DNA from: Pseudomonadota bacterium
Lineage (GTDB): Bacteria > Pseudomonadota > Alphaproteobacteria > UBA1280 > JAAZVW01
Direction: 5' to 3'
Assembly (NCBI GenBank): GCA_018623135.1
Contig: JAAZVW010000015.1
Location: forward strand, 1 to 32,302
DNA: 32,302 bases
The translations under genes and the position numbers were made by a program. Below are positions 18,270-27,861 of this stretch, one piece after another. The notes beneath the pieces were generated by a model, which saw only the letters and a program-made list of their open reading frames with translations, was not told the origin of the DNA and searched no databases. Position 1 is the stretch's first letter, and every line of letters starts with the position of its first letter.

Positions 18270-18304
18270 GAGTGCCTTCCTTTGTGAAGGCGCTCTGTTT
18301 TTTT
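18270..18304 (+). terminator. Strong plus-strand Rho-independent terminator in the priA upstream region
   Basis: GAGTGCCTTC-CTTTGT-GAAGGCGCTC then TGTTTTTTTT; 10-bp stem with one G-T wobble. Confidence 0.75.
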
Positions 18305-18382
18305 GGTCAATAGATAGCTTTTATCTGCTTTATATATTATCATGCTCGGTAGTTTCTCAACAGTATAAAAAGGTTGTTTTAA

Positions 18383-20530
18383 GTGTCCGTTATTTCTGTG
18401 CGTGTGCCATTGTATTTAAATAAGCGCCTAGACTATTTATGGCCTTATGATGATGTGCCTGCCCAAAAAGGGCAATGGGTAGAAGTTGAGGTGGCTAAAA
18501 AAAAGGTTAATGCTCTTATTGATGAGGTCAAAGAGCAAAGTAGCTTTAAAAAACTTAAACCTGCGCAAAAAATAGAACATCCTATTTTAGCTGAAGATAC
18601 CTTTGCTTTTTATAAGTGGGTGGCCAGTTATAATTTGGCGTTTCCTGGGGAAGCTGTACGTGCGGCATTAAGTGCAGGCCATATTCTTGAAAAACCAGAG
18701 CCTGCAAAAGTATTTTGCTTACAGGAATCGGGACTTAAAAATATAAAACAAACCGCCGCACGCCAGAAAGTTATATCCCTTTTACAAGAAGGGTATATGT
18801 ATGAAACGCAGGTTGCTCTCGCCGATGCTGCAGGGGTTTCTTCTGCTGTGGTTAAAGGGCTATTAGATGCGGCTGCTATTGTTGAAAAACCTAAAGAAGA
18901 AGTAAATTTAACATACCAGCTTAAGGGTGATTTGCATTTATCGGCAGAGCAACAACAAGCGGTAGATGAGGTTGCGCCTTATATTGAGCAGCATAAACAC
19001 CAAGGTTTTTTGCTAGATGGTGTGACAGGTTCTGGTAAAACAGAAGTTTATTTTAAACTGATAGAAGAAGCCTTTAAAACAAGACCTACGGGACAGCTTT
19101 TATTGTTGGTGCCTGAAATATCGCTAACGCCTCAGTTATTAAAGCGTTTTGAAGAACGTTTTGGGGAGGCGGCATATATTTGGCATTCTGAAACAGCTTT
19201 AGGTGCAAGGCGTAGGCTGTGGTGGCGTTTAGCCGAAGGTAAGCCAACGGTTGTTATTGGCGCGCGTTCTGCACTCTTTTTACCCTTTACAGATTTAAGT
19301 TTAATTGTTGTTGATGAAGAGCATGATAGTTCTTTTAAACAAGATGATAATTTTAGATACCATGGGCGCGATATGGCCGTTGTACGTGCGCATTTAGCAA
19401 GTTGCCCTATTTTATTAGGTTCGGCAACGCCATCGTTAGAAACTTGGCAGAATACTTTAGTTGGTAAATTTAAGCATTTAGTCCTTAAAAATAGGCATGC
19501 AGGTGCGCAAATGCCAGATGTGCAGATTGTAGATATGAAGCGCCAAGGACCTAAAGAAAAACATAAATTTTTAAGCCCGACTTTGGTGCAAGAAATAGAA
19601 AAACGCATAGATAATAATGAACAATCGCTCCTCTTTTTAAATAGGCGTGGTTTTGCGCCTTTATATTTGTGCCAAGATTGTGGGCATCAGTTTGCTTGCC
19701 CAAGTTGTTCTGTAAACTTGGTTATGCATGGTCATAGGCTTAAGTGCCACCACTGTGGTTATGAAGAAGCTGTGCCTGAAGCTTGCCCAAGTTGTGAAAG
19801 TGAGAAGTTAATTGCTTTTGGCCCAGGTACAAGGCGTGTGTATCAAGAAGTTCAGGAACACTTTCCGCATGCGCGTATTGAAATTGTGGATAGAGATGCT
19901 GTAACCACAGCAGGGCAAATGAAAGACATAGTTGAAAAAATGCAAAATGGTGAGATTGATGTGCTGATTGGCACACAAATGATTGCTAAGGGATTGCATT
20001 TTCCGAAACTTACTTTGGTGGGCGTTGTTTCTGCAGATATGGGTTTAGCGCAAGATGATATTAGAGCAACAGAGCGTACCTTCCAGCTTTTAACGCAGGT
20101 GGCAGGTCGTTCTGGTCGTAGTCAAAAAGGTGAGGTGATTTTACAAACCTTTAACCCTGATACAGAGCTTTTTGATGCACTAGCAAAACTAGATAGAGAT
20201 GCCTTTTATGATTTAGAATTGGCAAGCCGTGCCCGTGGGCAAAACCCACCTTTTGGTAGGTTGATTGCGCTTATTCTTTCTGGTGAACAAGAGCAAGCAG
20301 TACATCAGGCTGGTAAGATTTTGGCACAAAGCTTCCCGATGGCAGAGGGTTTTAGGCTTTTAGGACCTGTACCTGCGCCTTTGTTTAAAATTAATAATCA
20401 GTTTAGATATAGGTTATTAATTAAGAGCATACAGCCTGCACAAAAGCAGGTGCATAATTGGTTGGCAACAGTTCAATTACCTAAGTCAGTACGGGTGACG
20501 ATTGATGTGGATCCGCAGTCTTTCTTTTAA
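18383..20530 (+). CDS. priA: Primosomal replication restart helicase PriA (GTG start)
   Basis: DGVTGSGKTEVY, VVDEEHDSSFKQ, LGSATPSLET, Zn-binding CQDCGHQFACPSC...CHHCGY...CPSC, LLTQVAGRSGR. Confidence 0.96.
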   Translation: MSVISVRVPLYLNKRLDYLWPYDDVPAQKGQWVEVEVAKKKVNALIDEVKEQSSFKKLKPAQKIEHPILAEDTFAFYKWVASYNLAFPGEAVRAALSAGHILEKPEPAKVFCLQESGLKNIKQTAARQKVISLLQEGYMYETQVALADAAGVSSAVVKGLLDAAAIVEKPKEEVNLTYQLKGDLHLSAEQQQAVDEVAPYIEQHKHQGFLLDGVTGSGKTEVYFKLIEEAFKTRPTGQLLLLVPEISLTPQLLKRFEERFGEAAYIWHSETALGARRRLWWRLAEGKPTVVIGARSALFLPFTDLSLIVVDEEHDSSFKQDDNFRYHGRDMAVVRAHLASCPILLGSATPSLETWQNTLVGKFKHLVLKNRHAGAQMPDVQIVDMKRQGPKEKHKFLSPTLVQEIEKRIDNNEQSLLFLNRRGFAPLYLCQDCGHQFACPSCSVNLVMHGHRLKCHHCGYEEAVPEACPSCESEKLIAFGPGTRRVYQEVQEHFPHARIEIVDRDAVTTAGQMKDIVEKMQNGEIDVLIGTQMIAKGLHFPKLTLVGVVSADMGLAQDDIRATERTFQLLTQVAGRSGRSQKGEVILQTFNPDTELFDALAKLDRDAFYDLELASRARGQNPPFGRLIALILSGEQEQAVHQAGKILAQSFPMAEGFRLLGPVPAPLFKINNQFRYRLLIKSIQPAQKQVHNWLATVQLPKSVRVTIDVDPQSFF

Positions 20531-21249
20531 GAAGAAACTTGGGTAGCTATATCCCAAATGCTTTGAGCTTGGCGGAGGCAATGATTACGCGCGGCTTCTT
20601 CAAACGCATTCACCTCGTATGTTTTTTTACTAAAATTTTCTGACTTTTTAAGGCGGGCGATAAAGCGTTTTATACCTTTTGTTTTAGATGTTTTAAGGTA
20701 AAGAATATCTAGGCTTATGTTTTGTTCTTGTGCCCAATTTTCTAATGTTTTTTCATGCATAATGTGGTTGATGACATAAAGAGTTGCCTCTTGCGTTGTT
20801 TGTTTGTGCATAAGATTAAGCCAGTCTGTGATATGGGTGTCGGTAAAGCTATGGGCGTGGCGTTTAATGTTATCTTGCGCAAGGCTGTGTTTATCTTCTA
20901 GGTAAAAAGGTGGGTTGCTAAAGGCAAGCTGATATTTTTCTGCGCTGTTAAAAGTGAGAATGTTTGCATGGATTGCCTGAATATTTGCTTTATTAAGAGC
21001 AATGTTTTTTTGTGCAGATTGCAGCATCTCGGGCTGTTTTTCGAGGGCTGTGATTTTAAGTTGAGGGAAACGATAAGCTGTACAAAGGGCAAGTGCGCCC
21101 GTACCTAGACCAAGTTCTAGTGCTGTTTGGTGATTGTTTGCCTCTATTGCACAGGCAAGCCAAGCCGCGTCTTCTGAGAAGCGGTAGGCTGTTTCTTCTG
21201 GCTGGATAAAGCTTACTTTGCCGTTAAATAGATAAATATAATCGCTCAT
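20527..21249 (-). CDS. TrmN6-like tRNA1(Val) adenine-N6 methyltransferase family protein
   Basis: ALELGLGTGALALCTAYRFPQLKITALEKQPEMLQSAQKNI and catalytic NPPFY; substrate assignment tentative. Confidence 0.78.
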   Translation of the reverse strand: MSDYIYLFNGKVSFIQPEETAYRFSEDAAWLACAIEANNHQTALELGLGTGALALCTAYRFPQLKITALEKQPEMLQSAQKNIALNKANIQAIHANILTFNSAEKYQLAFSNPPFYLEDKHSLAQDNIKRHAHSFTDTHITDWLNLMHKQTTQEATLYVINHIMHEKTLENWAQEQNISLDILYLKTSKTKGIKRFIARLKKSENFSKKTYEVNAFEEAARNHCLRQAQSIWDIATQVSS

Positions 21250-24062
21250 TACTTGTTGGCTTTAAGTAAAATACGTTGGCGGTATTTATCGGTATTCCAA
21301 TGTTGGTTATGGGCACCACAGTTAATGTACATACCTGCAAGTTGGCAGTTTAGTTGAGCTTGGTAAGCGGTTTGTTTGTACATATAATCGTACTGAATAC
21401 TAAATTGATCTTGTGCATTTAAATTAATCAGCGCCTCATAGGTGTTTTTATGATGGGGCTTTTTAATAATAAGCGTATAGATTTTACTTTCTTTAGGTGC
21501 GTTTGCAGCTTTAGAAATACTAAAAGTACTGCCTTTAGGTAAGATATATGCGGCATCTTCAAAGTAGGTTAAATCTTCTTGCTGTGCTTGGGCTGTGTAT
21601 GTTTTATGAGGTGTGTTTTCCTCATCTTCACGGGCGTAGCGTATGCCTTTATATTTTTTACCTGTATCTAGCACAGCGGTTAAAGAGCCATCTTCATTAA
21701 TAAGGAATGATTCAATAAAACCGAAAGAACGTTCAAAAGAAAAGTTCTTTTTAGGTTGAATACGAGAGGTGTAACCTAGTGTGAGTTTAAAATCTTTAGG
21801 ATCGGCTTCTGCTGTAACGGTATAACTGCTTGTTTGTCCCCAGTCTTTTTGGTAGTTCTTTTCTTTGAAAATTGTACCAATAAGGTTTTCTAGAGTTACA
21901 TTAAGCTTAAGGTTTACCTTACTTTCGCTAAGAATTACTTTAAAAGCGCGCATATTATCATCTGCTGATGTGAAGACGTAAGAACCGTAAAAAGGCTTAA
22001 AGAGTTTAGAAAATTCTTTAAAATAAGGCTCTGCGATTTTAAGAAGCGCTTTATCCGAAATGTTTTTAAGGCGGTTCATGGCATCACGTACTTGGCCGTT
22101 ATCGTACTCATCTAAAGCGCGCATAAGGCTATAGTTTTGAGGGTAGGCGACTTCTACAACTTTCTTTTCTGATGCTGTTGCGCTTTCCCAGAAATCTTGG
22201 TGTTCTTCAAGAGAATCTAGTCGTTTAACAGCTTCTGTAACAATAAAACGCTCTTGAATATTAGAATAGTATTTACGTAGTTCACGGCCTTCTTCTAAAA
22301 TTTCAACGGCAGTGCTGATGTTATCTTTACGTAAACCAGAACGGAGGGCATTTTCAACCAAGGTTAGGCGTTCGCCTTTCGGGAAGAAGTCATACATACG
22401 TAACACGAACAGCGCAGGACCGTAAGTGCTTGGCTGTTCAAGCGATACTTTTTTAAGGAGACGCTGAATAAGTTCAGGACGTTCTTTAAAGTGATCGAGT
22501 ACATAAGCGACTTTAGGGTTGTTTGTGCGCTCCATTTCGGTTGGCTTTTGATGGAAGTCTGAAATTTGGTCAGCATTATAGAAAATTTGAACTTCAGGGT
22601 CATCAAAAGCTTTTTCAAACCTTGAAATAAGGTCTTTATCTAAATTGTATTTAACGCCTAGAGTTTTGGTAATAAGCTCATTTAGAATAGGTATGCGTTT
22701 AAAGTCTTCTTTTTCCCATGCTTGGTTAATACCGTTTTGGAAAACTTTAATAAATTCTTCTCGTTTACCCTTAATGAGCTCTTTGTCAAACTCTAAATAG
22801 GCCATAAGATCTTCATATTGTTGACTGTCTAGGGCAAGAGCAACACGGTCACTTAATAAAGCGACAACGCGTTTGTTAAAGGCTTCTGGGTTGGCGTCTG
22901 CACGGTAAAGAATTTGCTTAAATAAAGCAACGAGAACATCACCATTTAGCATTTTAGATTCCGCATGTGCCAAAAGCTGTTCGTTATTTAGAATAATTTG
23001 TTGGGCTGAAAGTTTTGTTAGGTCAAAACCATCGTACATACGTAAAAAGTCATCTGGTTGCTCATCGGTGTAGAGAAGAGTTTTAATGTAGCGATTCCAT
23101 AATGCTTCAAAATCATAGTTAAGAGACAAAGAAATACGTGTAAGAGCAAGTCTTACAGATTCAGATTCCCACCATTCCGATGTATCTAATTTATTACGAA
23201 GTAAGTTAACGAAAGAACGAGATTTAGACGCATTATTAAAAGAGCTTGCGAGCTTTTTAGCATTTGTGCCTTTTTCTAAGTATTTAAGACCGACTTCTTC
23301 TGTAAGTGATTTAAAAGATTTTAGGAACAAACTTGCGCCTTTAATCTCATCTTTTTCGAGGGCATAATAAACCATAACGTAAGGAAGGTTTACGAAGAAA
23401 ATATCTGGCATTTGTCCTGTATTAAGTTTGGCATTTAACGTACGTGCCAGAGATTCTGCTGTTTTTGTGCGGCCTTCAATAAGAGCAGAGAAAAACTTAC
23501 CAACGGTATGTTCTGGTGAGTTTGTAAGTGCATTATCGGTCGCAATTTTAATAAATGCATTACTTAAGGTGTTTGAGCCTGTTTTAAGTGCCTGAGAAAT
23601 ATCATTAAACAATGTTTTTGTAAGTTTATCTTTAGGGATGTTTTGCGGAATACCTAAACTTACAAAGTTTTTAAGGATAAGAGGGTTTTTATCTTCTACT
23701 GCCTGACGTGTTGCTTTTTCGACGATGTTTTCAAAAACAGGGCGGGTAAGCTTTTCTGGTGAGCGTTCTTGTTCGTAGATATAGTTAGAAAGATGTTCAC
23801 GGATACGTGTAAGTAGTGCGCGTCCGCTACGTTCTGTTGCACATTTTTCTTGTAAGCATTTATGTGTAAGCACCTCTGCAAGTAGGCCGTTTACAAGGCC
23901 ATTGTCAGGGTTTTTGTCATAGGATTTAACCAGTAATTTTTCTGCTTGAGAAAAATTACCGTTGTTAATGAGCTGTAGTGCTTCTTCATCTACTTCTCCG
24001 CCACAAGAAACAATGCCTACCGCGACGATAAGAGATAAAGTAAATTTATATAACGCGTTCAT
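21249..24062 (-). CDS. Large lipoprotein of unknown function, probably helical-repeat
   Basis: Signal peptide with lipobox (VGIVSCGG); TPR-like N-terminus (NNGNFSQAEKLLVKSYDKNPDNGLVNGLLAEVL); 937 aa. Confidence 0.8.
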   Translation of the reverse strand: MNALYKFTLSLIVAVGIVSCGGEVDEEALQLINNGNFSQAEKLLVKSYDKNPDNGLVNGLLAEVLTHKCLQEKCATERSGRALLTRIREHLSNYIYEQERSPEKLTRPVFENIVEKATRQAVEDKNPLILKNFVSLGIPQNIPKDKLTKTLFNDISQALKTGSNTLSNAFIKIATDNALTNSPEHTVGKFFSALIEGRTKTAESLARTLNAKLNTGQMPDIFFVNLPYVMVYYALEKDEIKGASLFLKSFKSLTEEVGLKYLEKGTNAKKLASSFNNASKSRSFVNLLRNKLDTSEWWESESVRLALTRISLSLNYDFEALWNRYIKTLLYTDEQPDDFLRMYDGFDLTKLSAQQIILNNEQLLAHAESKMLNGDVLVALFKQILYRADANPEAFNKRVVALLSDRVALALDSQQYEDLMAYLEFDKELIKGKREEFIKVFQNGINQAWEKEDFKRIPILNELITKTLGVKYNLDKDLISRFEKAFDDPEVQIFYNADQISDFHQKPTEMERTNNPKVAYVLDHFKERPELIQRLLKKVSLEQPSTYGPALFVLRMYDFFPKGERLTLVENALRSGLRKDNISTAVEILEEGRELRKYYSNIQERFIVTEAVKRLDSLEEHQDFWESATASEKKVVEVAYPQNYSLMRALDEYDNGQVRDAMNRLKNISDKALLKIAEPYFKEFSKLFKPFYGSYVFTSADDNMRAFKVILSESKVNLKLNVTLENLIGTIFKEKNYQKDWGQTSSYTVTAEADPKDFKLTLGYTSRIQPKKNFSFERSFGFIESFLINEDGSLTAVLDTGKKYKGIRYAREDEENTPHKTYTAQAQQEDLTYFEDAAYILPKGSTFSISKAANAPKESKIYTLIIKKPHHKNTYEALINLNAQDQFSIQYDYMYKQTAYQAQLNCQLAGMYINCGAHNQHWNTDKYRQRILLKANK

Positions 24063-24209
24063 AGGGCATATTTTGGCGTAATTAGTATGAAAAGTATATA
24101 AAAACAGCTGTTGCTGGGTGTATCTTGTTAGGGAGCATGTGTCTTTTTTGCACAGAGGATTTCTTTTGTGTTAGGATAAGCTTCTTGACAATGAAAGGTT
24201 TAAAACAAG

Positions 24210-25004
24210 ATGTTTTTTAAAGTGCTACTGGCTATGTTTGTTTGTGTAGAAGCTTGTTTTGCACAGGCGAAAGAGCTTGTTGAAAATAAGTTAATGGCAT
24301 CGGAATATTTGGCTTACGAGGTGCATTATGGCTTTTTACTTGCGGGATATTATGAGATTTTTTATCAAGCAAACCCAGAAAAAAACAGCTTTGAGCTGAT
24401 GTCTCGTGCCTGGTCTGCAGGGGCTGCTTCTATTTATGATTTAGAAGATAAATTTTACATTACTGGTAAACATAAACCTGCTGCTTTTTTACCAGAACGC
24501 TCTGTTTTAAAGTTAAATGAGGGTGATTATAAAGCGCATAAAGAAGTGGTTTATAACCGTAAAGATAATGAAGTTATTTATACAAACTTTAAAGCTAAAA
24601 AGGTTCAGCCTTATAAAATGGAGATGTCATCTCCGGTATTAAGAGATACGTTTACGGCGCTTTATTATTTAAGGCATAAGGTGAAAGGTGCCAAAGTAGG
24701 TTCGGTTTATTCTGTGCCGATTCAGGCGCTAGATAAACAATATGAACTTAAAGTGTTTGTAGAAGATGAAGAAACAATTAAAACAGATGCAGGTAAATTT
24801 AAAACATACCGTGTAAGGCCAATTACTTATAAAAATGGCCAAGAATATAAATCAACCATTATGGTGTGGGTGACACAAGATACTTATATGCCTGTACAAA
24901 TAGAGGCAGACTTAAAAATTGGCAGTTTTGAAGCCAGTTTACAAAGATATGGCAATAAAGTATTTAATTCTGAAGCACCAAAAAATTTAACATGGGGAGA
25001 GTAA
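24210..25004 (+). CDS. DUF3108-like periplasmic protein
   Basis: Signal peptide, then LAYEVHYGFLLAGYYEIFYQ and the beta-rich layout of DUF3108 proteins. Confidence 0.7.
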   Translation: MFFKVLLAMFVCVEACFAQAKELVENKLMASEYLAYEVHYGFLLAGYYEIFYQANPEKNSFELMSRAWSAGAASIYDLEDKFYITGKHKPAAFLPERSVLKLNEGDYKAHKEVVYNRKDNEVIYTNFKAKKVQPYKMEMSSPVLRDTFTALYYLRHKVKGAKVGSVYSVPIQALDKQYELKVFVEDEETIKTDAGKFKTYRVRPITYKNGQEYKSTIMVWVTQDTYMPVQIEADLKIGSFEASLQRYGNKVFNSEAPKNLTWGE

Positions 25005-25005
25005 C

Positions 25006-26010
25006 GTGACTTTTTTTACACTTGGCATTAAAGAACAAAAAAATCTGTTAGAAGGGCATAAAGTTGCCATTTTAGGTGATGTGATGTTGGATAGGTACTT
25101 ATGGGGTGAGGTGGATAGAATTTCACCTGAAGCACCAGTGCCTGTTGTACGTGTAACAAAGCGCACACAAGCCTTAGGCGGTGCTGCCAATGTGGCTTTA
25201 AATATAAAATGTTTAGGTGGTGAACCTATTTTAGTGGGTGCGATTGGTACGGATGATAACGCGACCCATTTTAAAAATTTACTTAAAGATAAGGGGTTGA
25301 GTCAGGAGCATTTAGTATATACGGATAGGCCTACTTGTACAAAATCTCGTATTATTGCGCGTACCCAACAGGTTGTGCGTTTTGATGAAGAAGAAACTGA
25401 TATTTTAACAAATTCCCTAAGGCTACAGCTGATTGAAAGTTTAAAAGCAGCACGTGAGCAAGCAGATGTGCTTATTCTTTCCGATTATAAAAAGGGGCTT
25501 GTTGATAAAGAGTTGTTTGATTTGGCTTCTGAGCTTTGGGCGGAGGGTTTTATTTTTGTGGACCCTAAACCACGTAATGATTTGAAATATTATAATGTGC
25601 ACTCTATGACGCCGAATTTAAAAGAAACGCAAGAACTCTTAGGTTTGGATGATAAAATTAAAACAGATGCAGATGCTGAAAAAGCCGCTAAAGATTTGGT
25701 AAAAGAACTCGGTCTTTCTGAGATTTTGGTAACAAGATCCGAAAAAGGTATGACACTATACCAAAGTGTAGAAGATAAAATGACGCATATGCCCACATTG
25801 GCTTTAGAAGTAGCAGAGGTTTCTGGTGCTGGGGATACAGTAATTGCGACATATGCCTTAGCAAAAGCAGCGGGGCAAGATTCTGTAAGTTCTATGCATT
25901 TAGCAAACCTTGCTGGTGGTGTTGTTGTCGGTAAATTAGGTACTGCAACTTGTACATGGCAAGAGCTTGTATGGCGTGAACAAAAAATATTGGAGAATAA
26001 TGATGACTAA
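25006..26010 (+). CDS. rfaE1: D-glycero-beta-D-manno-heptose-7-phosphate kinase (PfkB family, GTG start)
   Basis: VAILGDVMLDRYLWGEVDRISPEAPVPVV, ALGGAANVALN, VSGAGDTVIAT. Confidence 0.93.
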   Translation: MTFFTLGIKEQKNLLEGHKVAILGDVMLDRYLWGEVDRISPEAPVPVVRVTKRTQALGGAANVALNIKCLGGEPILVGAIGTDDNATHFKNLLKDKGLSQEHLVYTDRPTCTKSRIIARTQQVVRFDEEETDILTNSLRLQLIESLKAAREQADVLILSDYKKGLVDKELFDLASELWAEGFIFVDPKPRNDLKYYNVHSMTPNLKETQELLGLDDKIKTDADAEKAAKDLVKELGLSEILVTRSEKGMTLYQSVEDKMTHMPTLALEVAEVSGAGDTVIATYALAKAAGQDSVSSMHLANLAGGVVVGKLGTATCTWQELVWREQKILENNDD

Positions 26011-26737
26011 AAAAGTACATGTTCTTATACCTAGCCGTATGGCCAGTACACGCTTACCAAATAAGCCTTTGGCGGATATTTGCGGTAAACCGATGATTGT
26101 ACGTGTGTACGAGCAGGCAGTAAAAGCAAATGTAGGCCCTGTAACAGTGGCTTGTGATGATGTAAAAATTAAACAAGTTGTTGAGGCTGCGGGTGGTAAG
26201 GCTGTGTTGACAGACCCTGATTTGCCTTCTGGTTCGGATCGTATTTATGCGGCGATGCAACAGCTTATGGCAGAAGGAGCTGAAAAGCCTGATATTATTA
26301 TTAATGCGCAGGGTGATGAGCCTTTGTTGCCGCCAGAACTTTTGCAACAAGCTGTTGCGCCTTTTGATCAAGACTGGGTAGATGTTGTTACTTTTGCGCA
26401 TCCGATTACAGATGCGGAAGAAAAAAACAATCCGAACATGGTAAAAGTGTGCACAGATGCAGCTCATAGAGCGTTGTATTTTTCACGTAGTCCTATCCCT
26501 TATGGTGCAGATGTGATGAAGCGTCATATTGGCTTGTATGCTTACAAATATGATGTGCTTGCTGATTTTGTAAAAAAAGACCCTTCACCTTTAGAAAAGC
26601 AAGAAAAACTTGAGCAATTAAGGGCGATGGAAGCTGGTGCAAAATATTATGTTGCTATGACAAATGAGGCACCTGTTGGTGTAGATACGCCTGCGGATTT
26701 AACTTTGGTGCGCCATATATTGCAAACAAATGCTTAA
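26000..26737 (+). CDS. kdsB: 3-deoxy-manno-octulosonate cytidylyltransferase
   Basis: VLIPSRMASTRLPNKPLADICGKPMIVRVYEQA, INAQGDEPLLPPELL, YFSRSPIPYG. Start at 26000/26003 rather than 25967; overlaps the rfaE1 stop. Confidence 0.96.
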   Translation: MMTKKVHVLIPSRMASTRLPNKPLADICGKPMIVRVYEQAVKANVGPVTVACDDVKIKQVVEAAGGKAVLTDPDLPSGSDRIYAAMQQLMAEGAEKPDIIINAQGDEPLLPPELLQQAVAPFDQDWVDVVTFAHPITDAEEKNNPNMVKVCTDAAHRALYFSRSPIPYGADVMKRHIGLYAYKYDVLADFVKKDPSPLEKQEKLEQLRAMEAGAKYYVAMTNEAPVGVDTPADLTLVRHILQTNA

Positions 26738-26752
26738 TGTTTGCATAAGAAT

Positions 26753-26783
26753 AAAAAAGCCGCTCATATTGAGCGGCTTTTTT
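26753..26783. terminator. Bidirectional terminator between kdsB and rpoH-like gene
   Basis: AAAAAAGCCGCTCA-TAT-TGAGCGGCTTTTTT. Confidence 0.9.
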
Positions 26784-26804
26784 ATTCCTTAAAACAGTGT
26801 GTCG

Positions 26805-27581
26805 TTAATAGAAGTCTGAGACTTCTAGGTTGTTTTGAGCAAAGCGATTGGCTAAATTTTTCCGAAGAAACTCCAGCCCTTCTTTTTCAATTTGACGAAC
26901 TCGTTCGGAGGATACGTGAAGCTCAGGTGCTAATTCCCTGAGTGTTTTTTTCTCCTGCCCATCTAAGCCCTTGCGGGCTTGGATCACATAATGCGTACGT
27001 GCATCTTTCTGGTGTAACGCATTTAATGCTTGCCTGATTTGTTTCACTAGAAAAGCAAGGGTTTCTTTCTCTTCAAACAATCCTTCTGTGGTTGCCTCAT
27101 CGGGGAGTGCATCAGATAAATAGATTGCATCATCATCTGAATGCGCACTTTTTGAGGTGATGACGGGTTCATTCAGAGACTTTGTGTTGGTGCTAAGCAA
27201 CAGCAATAGTCTTTCCTTGTAGCTGTGTAGTTCTGGGGTTTTATCAATAATTTCTTCATCAGAAAGATCTTCTAATGAAAGGCTGGACTTATATTTAGCC
27301 TTCCAGAACAGATATAATATCTTACGCTCGTGTTCCGAATAGGTAACTGGAAACCAGTTGCGTTGTTTGCAACGGCTGATCTCAGCTTGTATGTAATGCT
27401 TTGCGTAAGAGCCAAAGGTCGCCCCATTTTCTGGGTCGAACTTCTGACTTGCTTCTACGACGCCTAACATTGCGGCTGCCTTAATATCCTCATTTGGCGT
27501 TTTACCGCCAAAATGTTTTTGAGCCATGCTGTAGCAAAGCCCAATGTGGTTTGTAACGTTAATAGCGGATTGAAGTGCCAT
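26805..27581 (-). CDS. rpoH: RpoH-like (sigma-32 group) RNA polymerase sigma factor
   Basis: KFDPENGATFGSYAKHYIQAEISRCKQRNWFPVTYSEHERKILYLFWKAKYK (region 2 and RpoH-box-like) and ELHVSSERVRQIEKEGLEFLRKNL (region 4.2). Confidence 0.78.
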   Translation of the reverse strand: MALQSAINVTNHIGLCYSMAQKHFGGKTPNEDIKAAAMLGVVEASQKFDPENGATFGSYAKHYIQAEISRCKQRNWFPVTYSEHERKILYLFWKAKYKSSLSLEDLSDEEIIDKTPELHSYKERLLLLLSTNTKSLNEPVITSKSAHSDDDAIYLSDALPDEATTEGLFEEKETLAFLVKQIRQALNALHQKDARTHYVIQARKGLDGQEKKTLRELAPELHVSSERVRQIEKEGLEFLRKNLANRFAQNNLEVSDFY

Positions 27582-27861
27582 AGCGTTTTTCCTGAAACGT
27601 AAATGAATGTTATGAACAGGTAAGGTTGTTTATGTGAAAATGCAAGAGTAAAAGAAAGGTTTTTTGTTCACAAAAATGTTAATACAGGGTATAACTTAAG
27701 CCGATACATTAAGTAGTAAGGCTAAAAACCTTTTTTCCGCGGGAGCTTTATTATGCTTGCTTAAGCTAAAAGTCGGCATAACATTGCACCCGTAATCAAG
27801 GTTTTCTTGGCTTTTTATATTTAATGTTTTGTGAATAAAACAAAAAGATAAGGAAACAATT

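Noticed and set aside
19132-19608. 158-aa minus-strand ORF inside priA
   Set aside because: Antisense to conserved helicase motifs; no independent coding evidence.
26054-26467. 137-aa minus-strand ORF inside kdsB
   Set aside because: Antisense shadow of a well-conserved enzyme.
26741-26941. 66-aa plus-strand ORF after kdsB
   Set aside because: Begins in the terminator region and runs antisense to the end of the rpoH-like gene.
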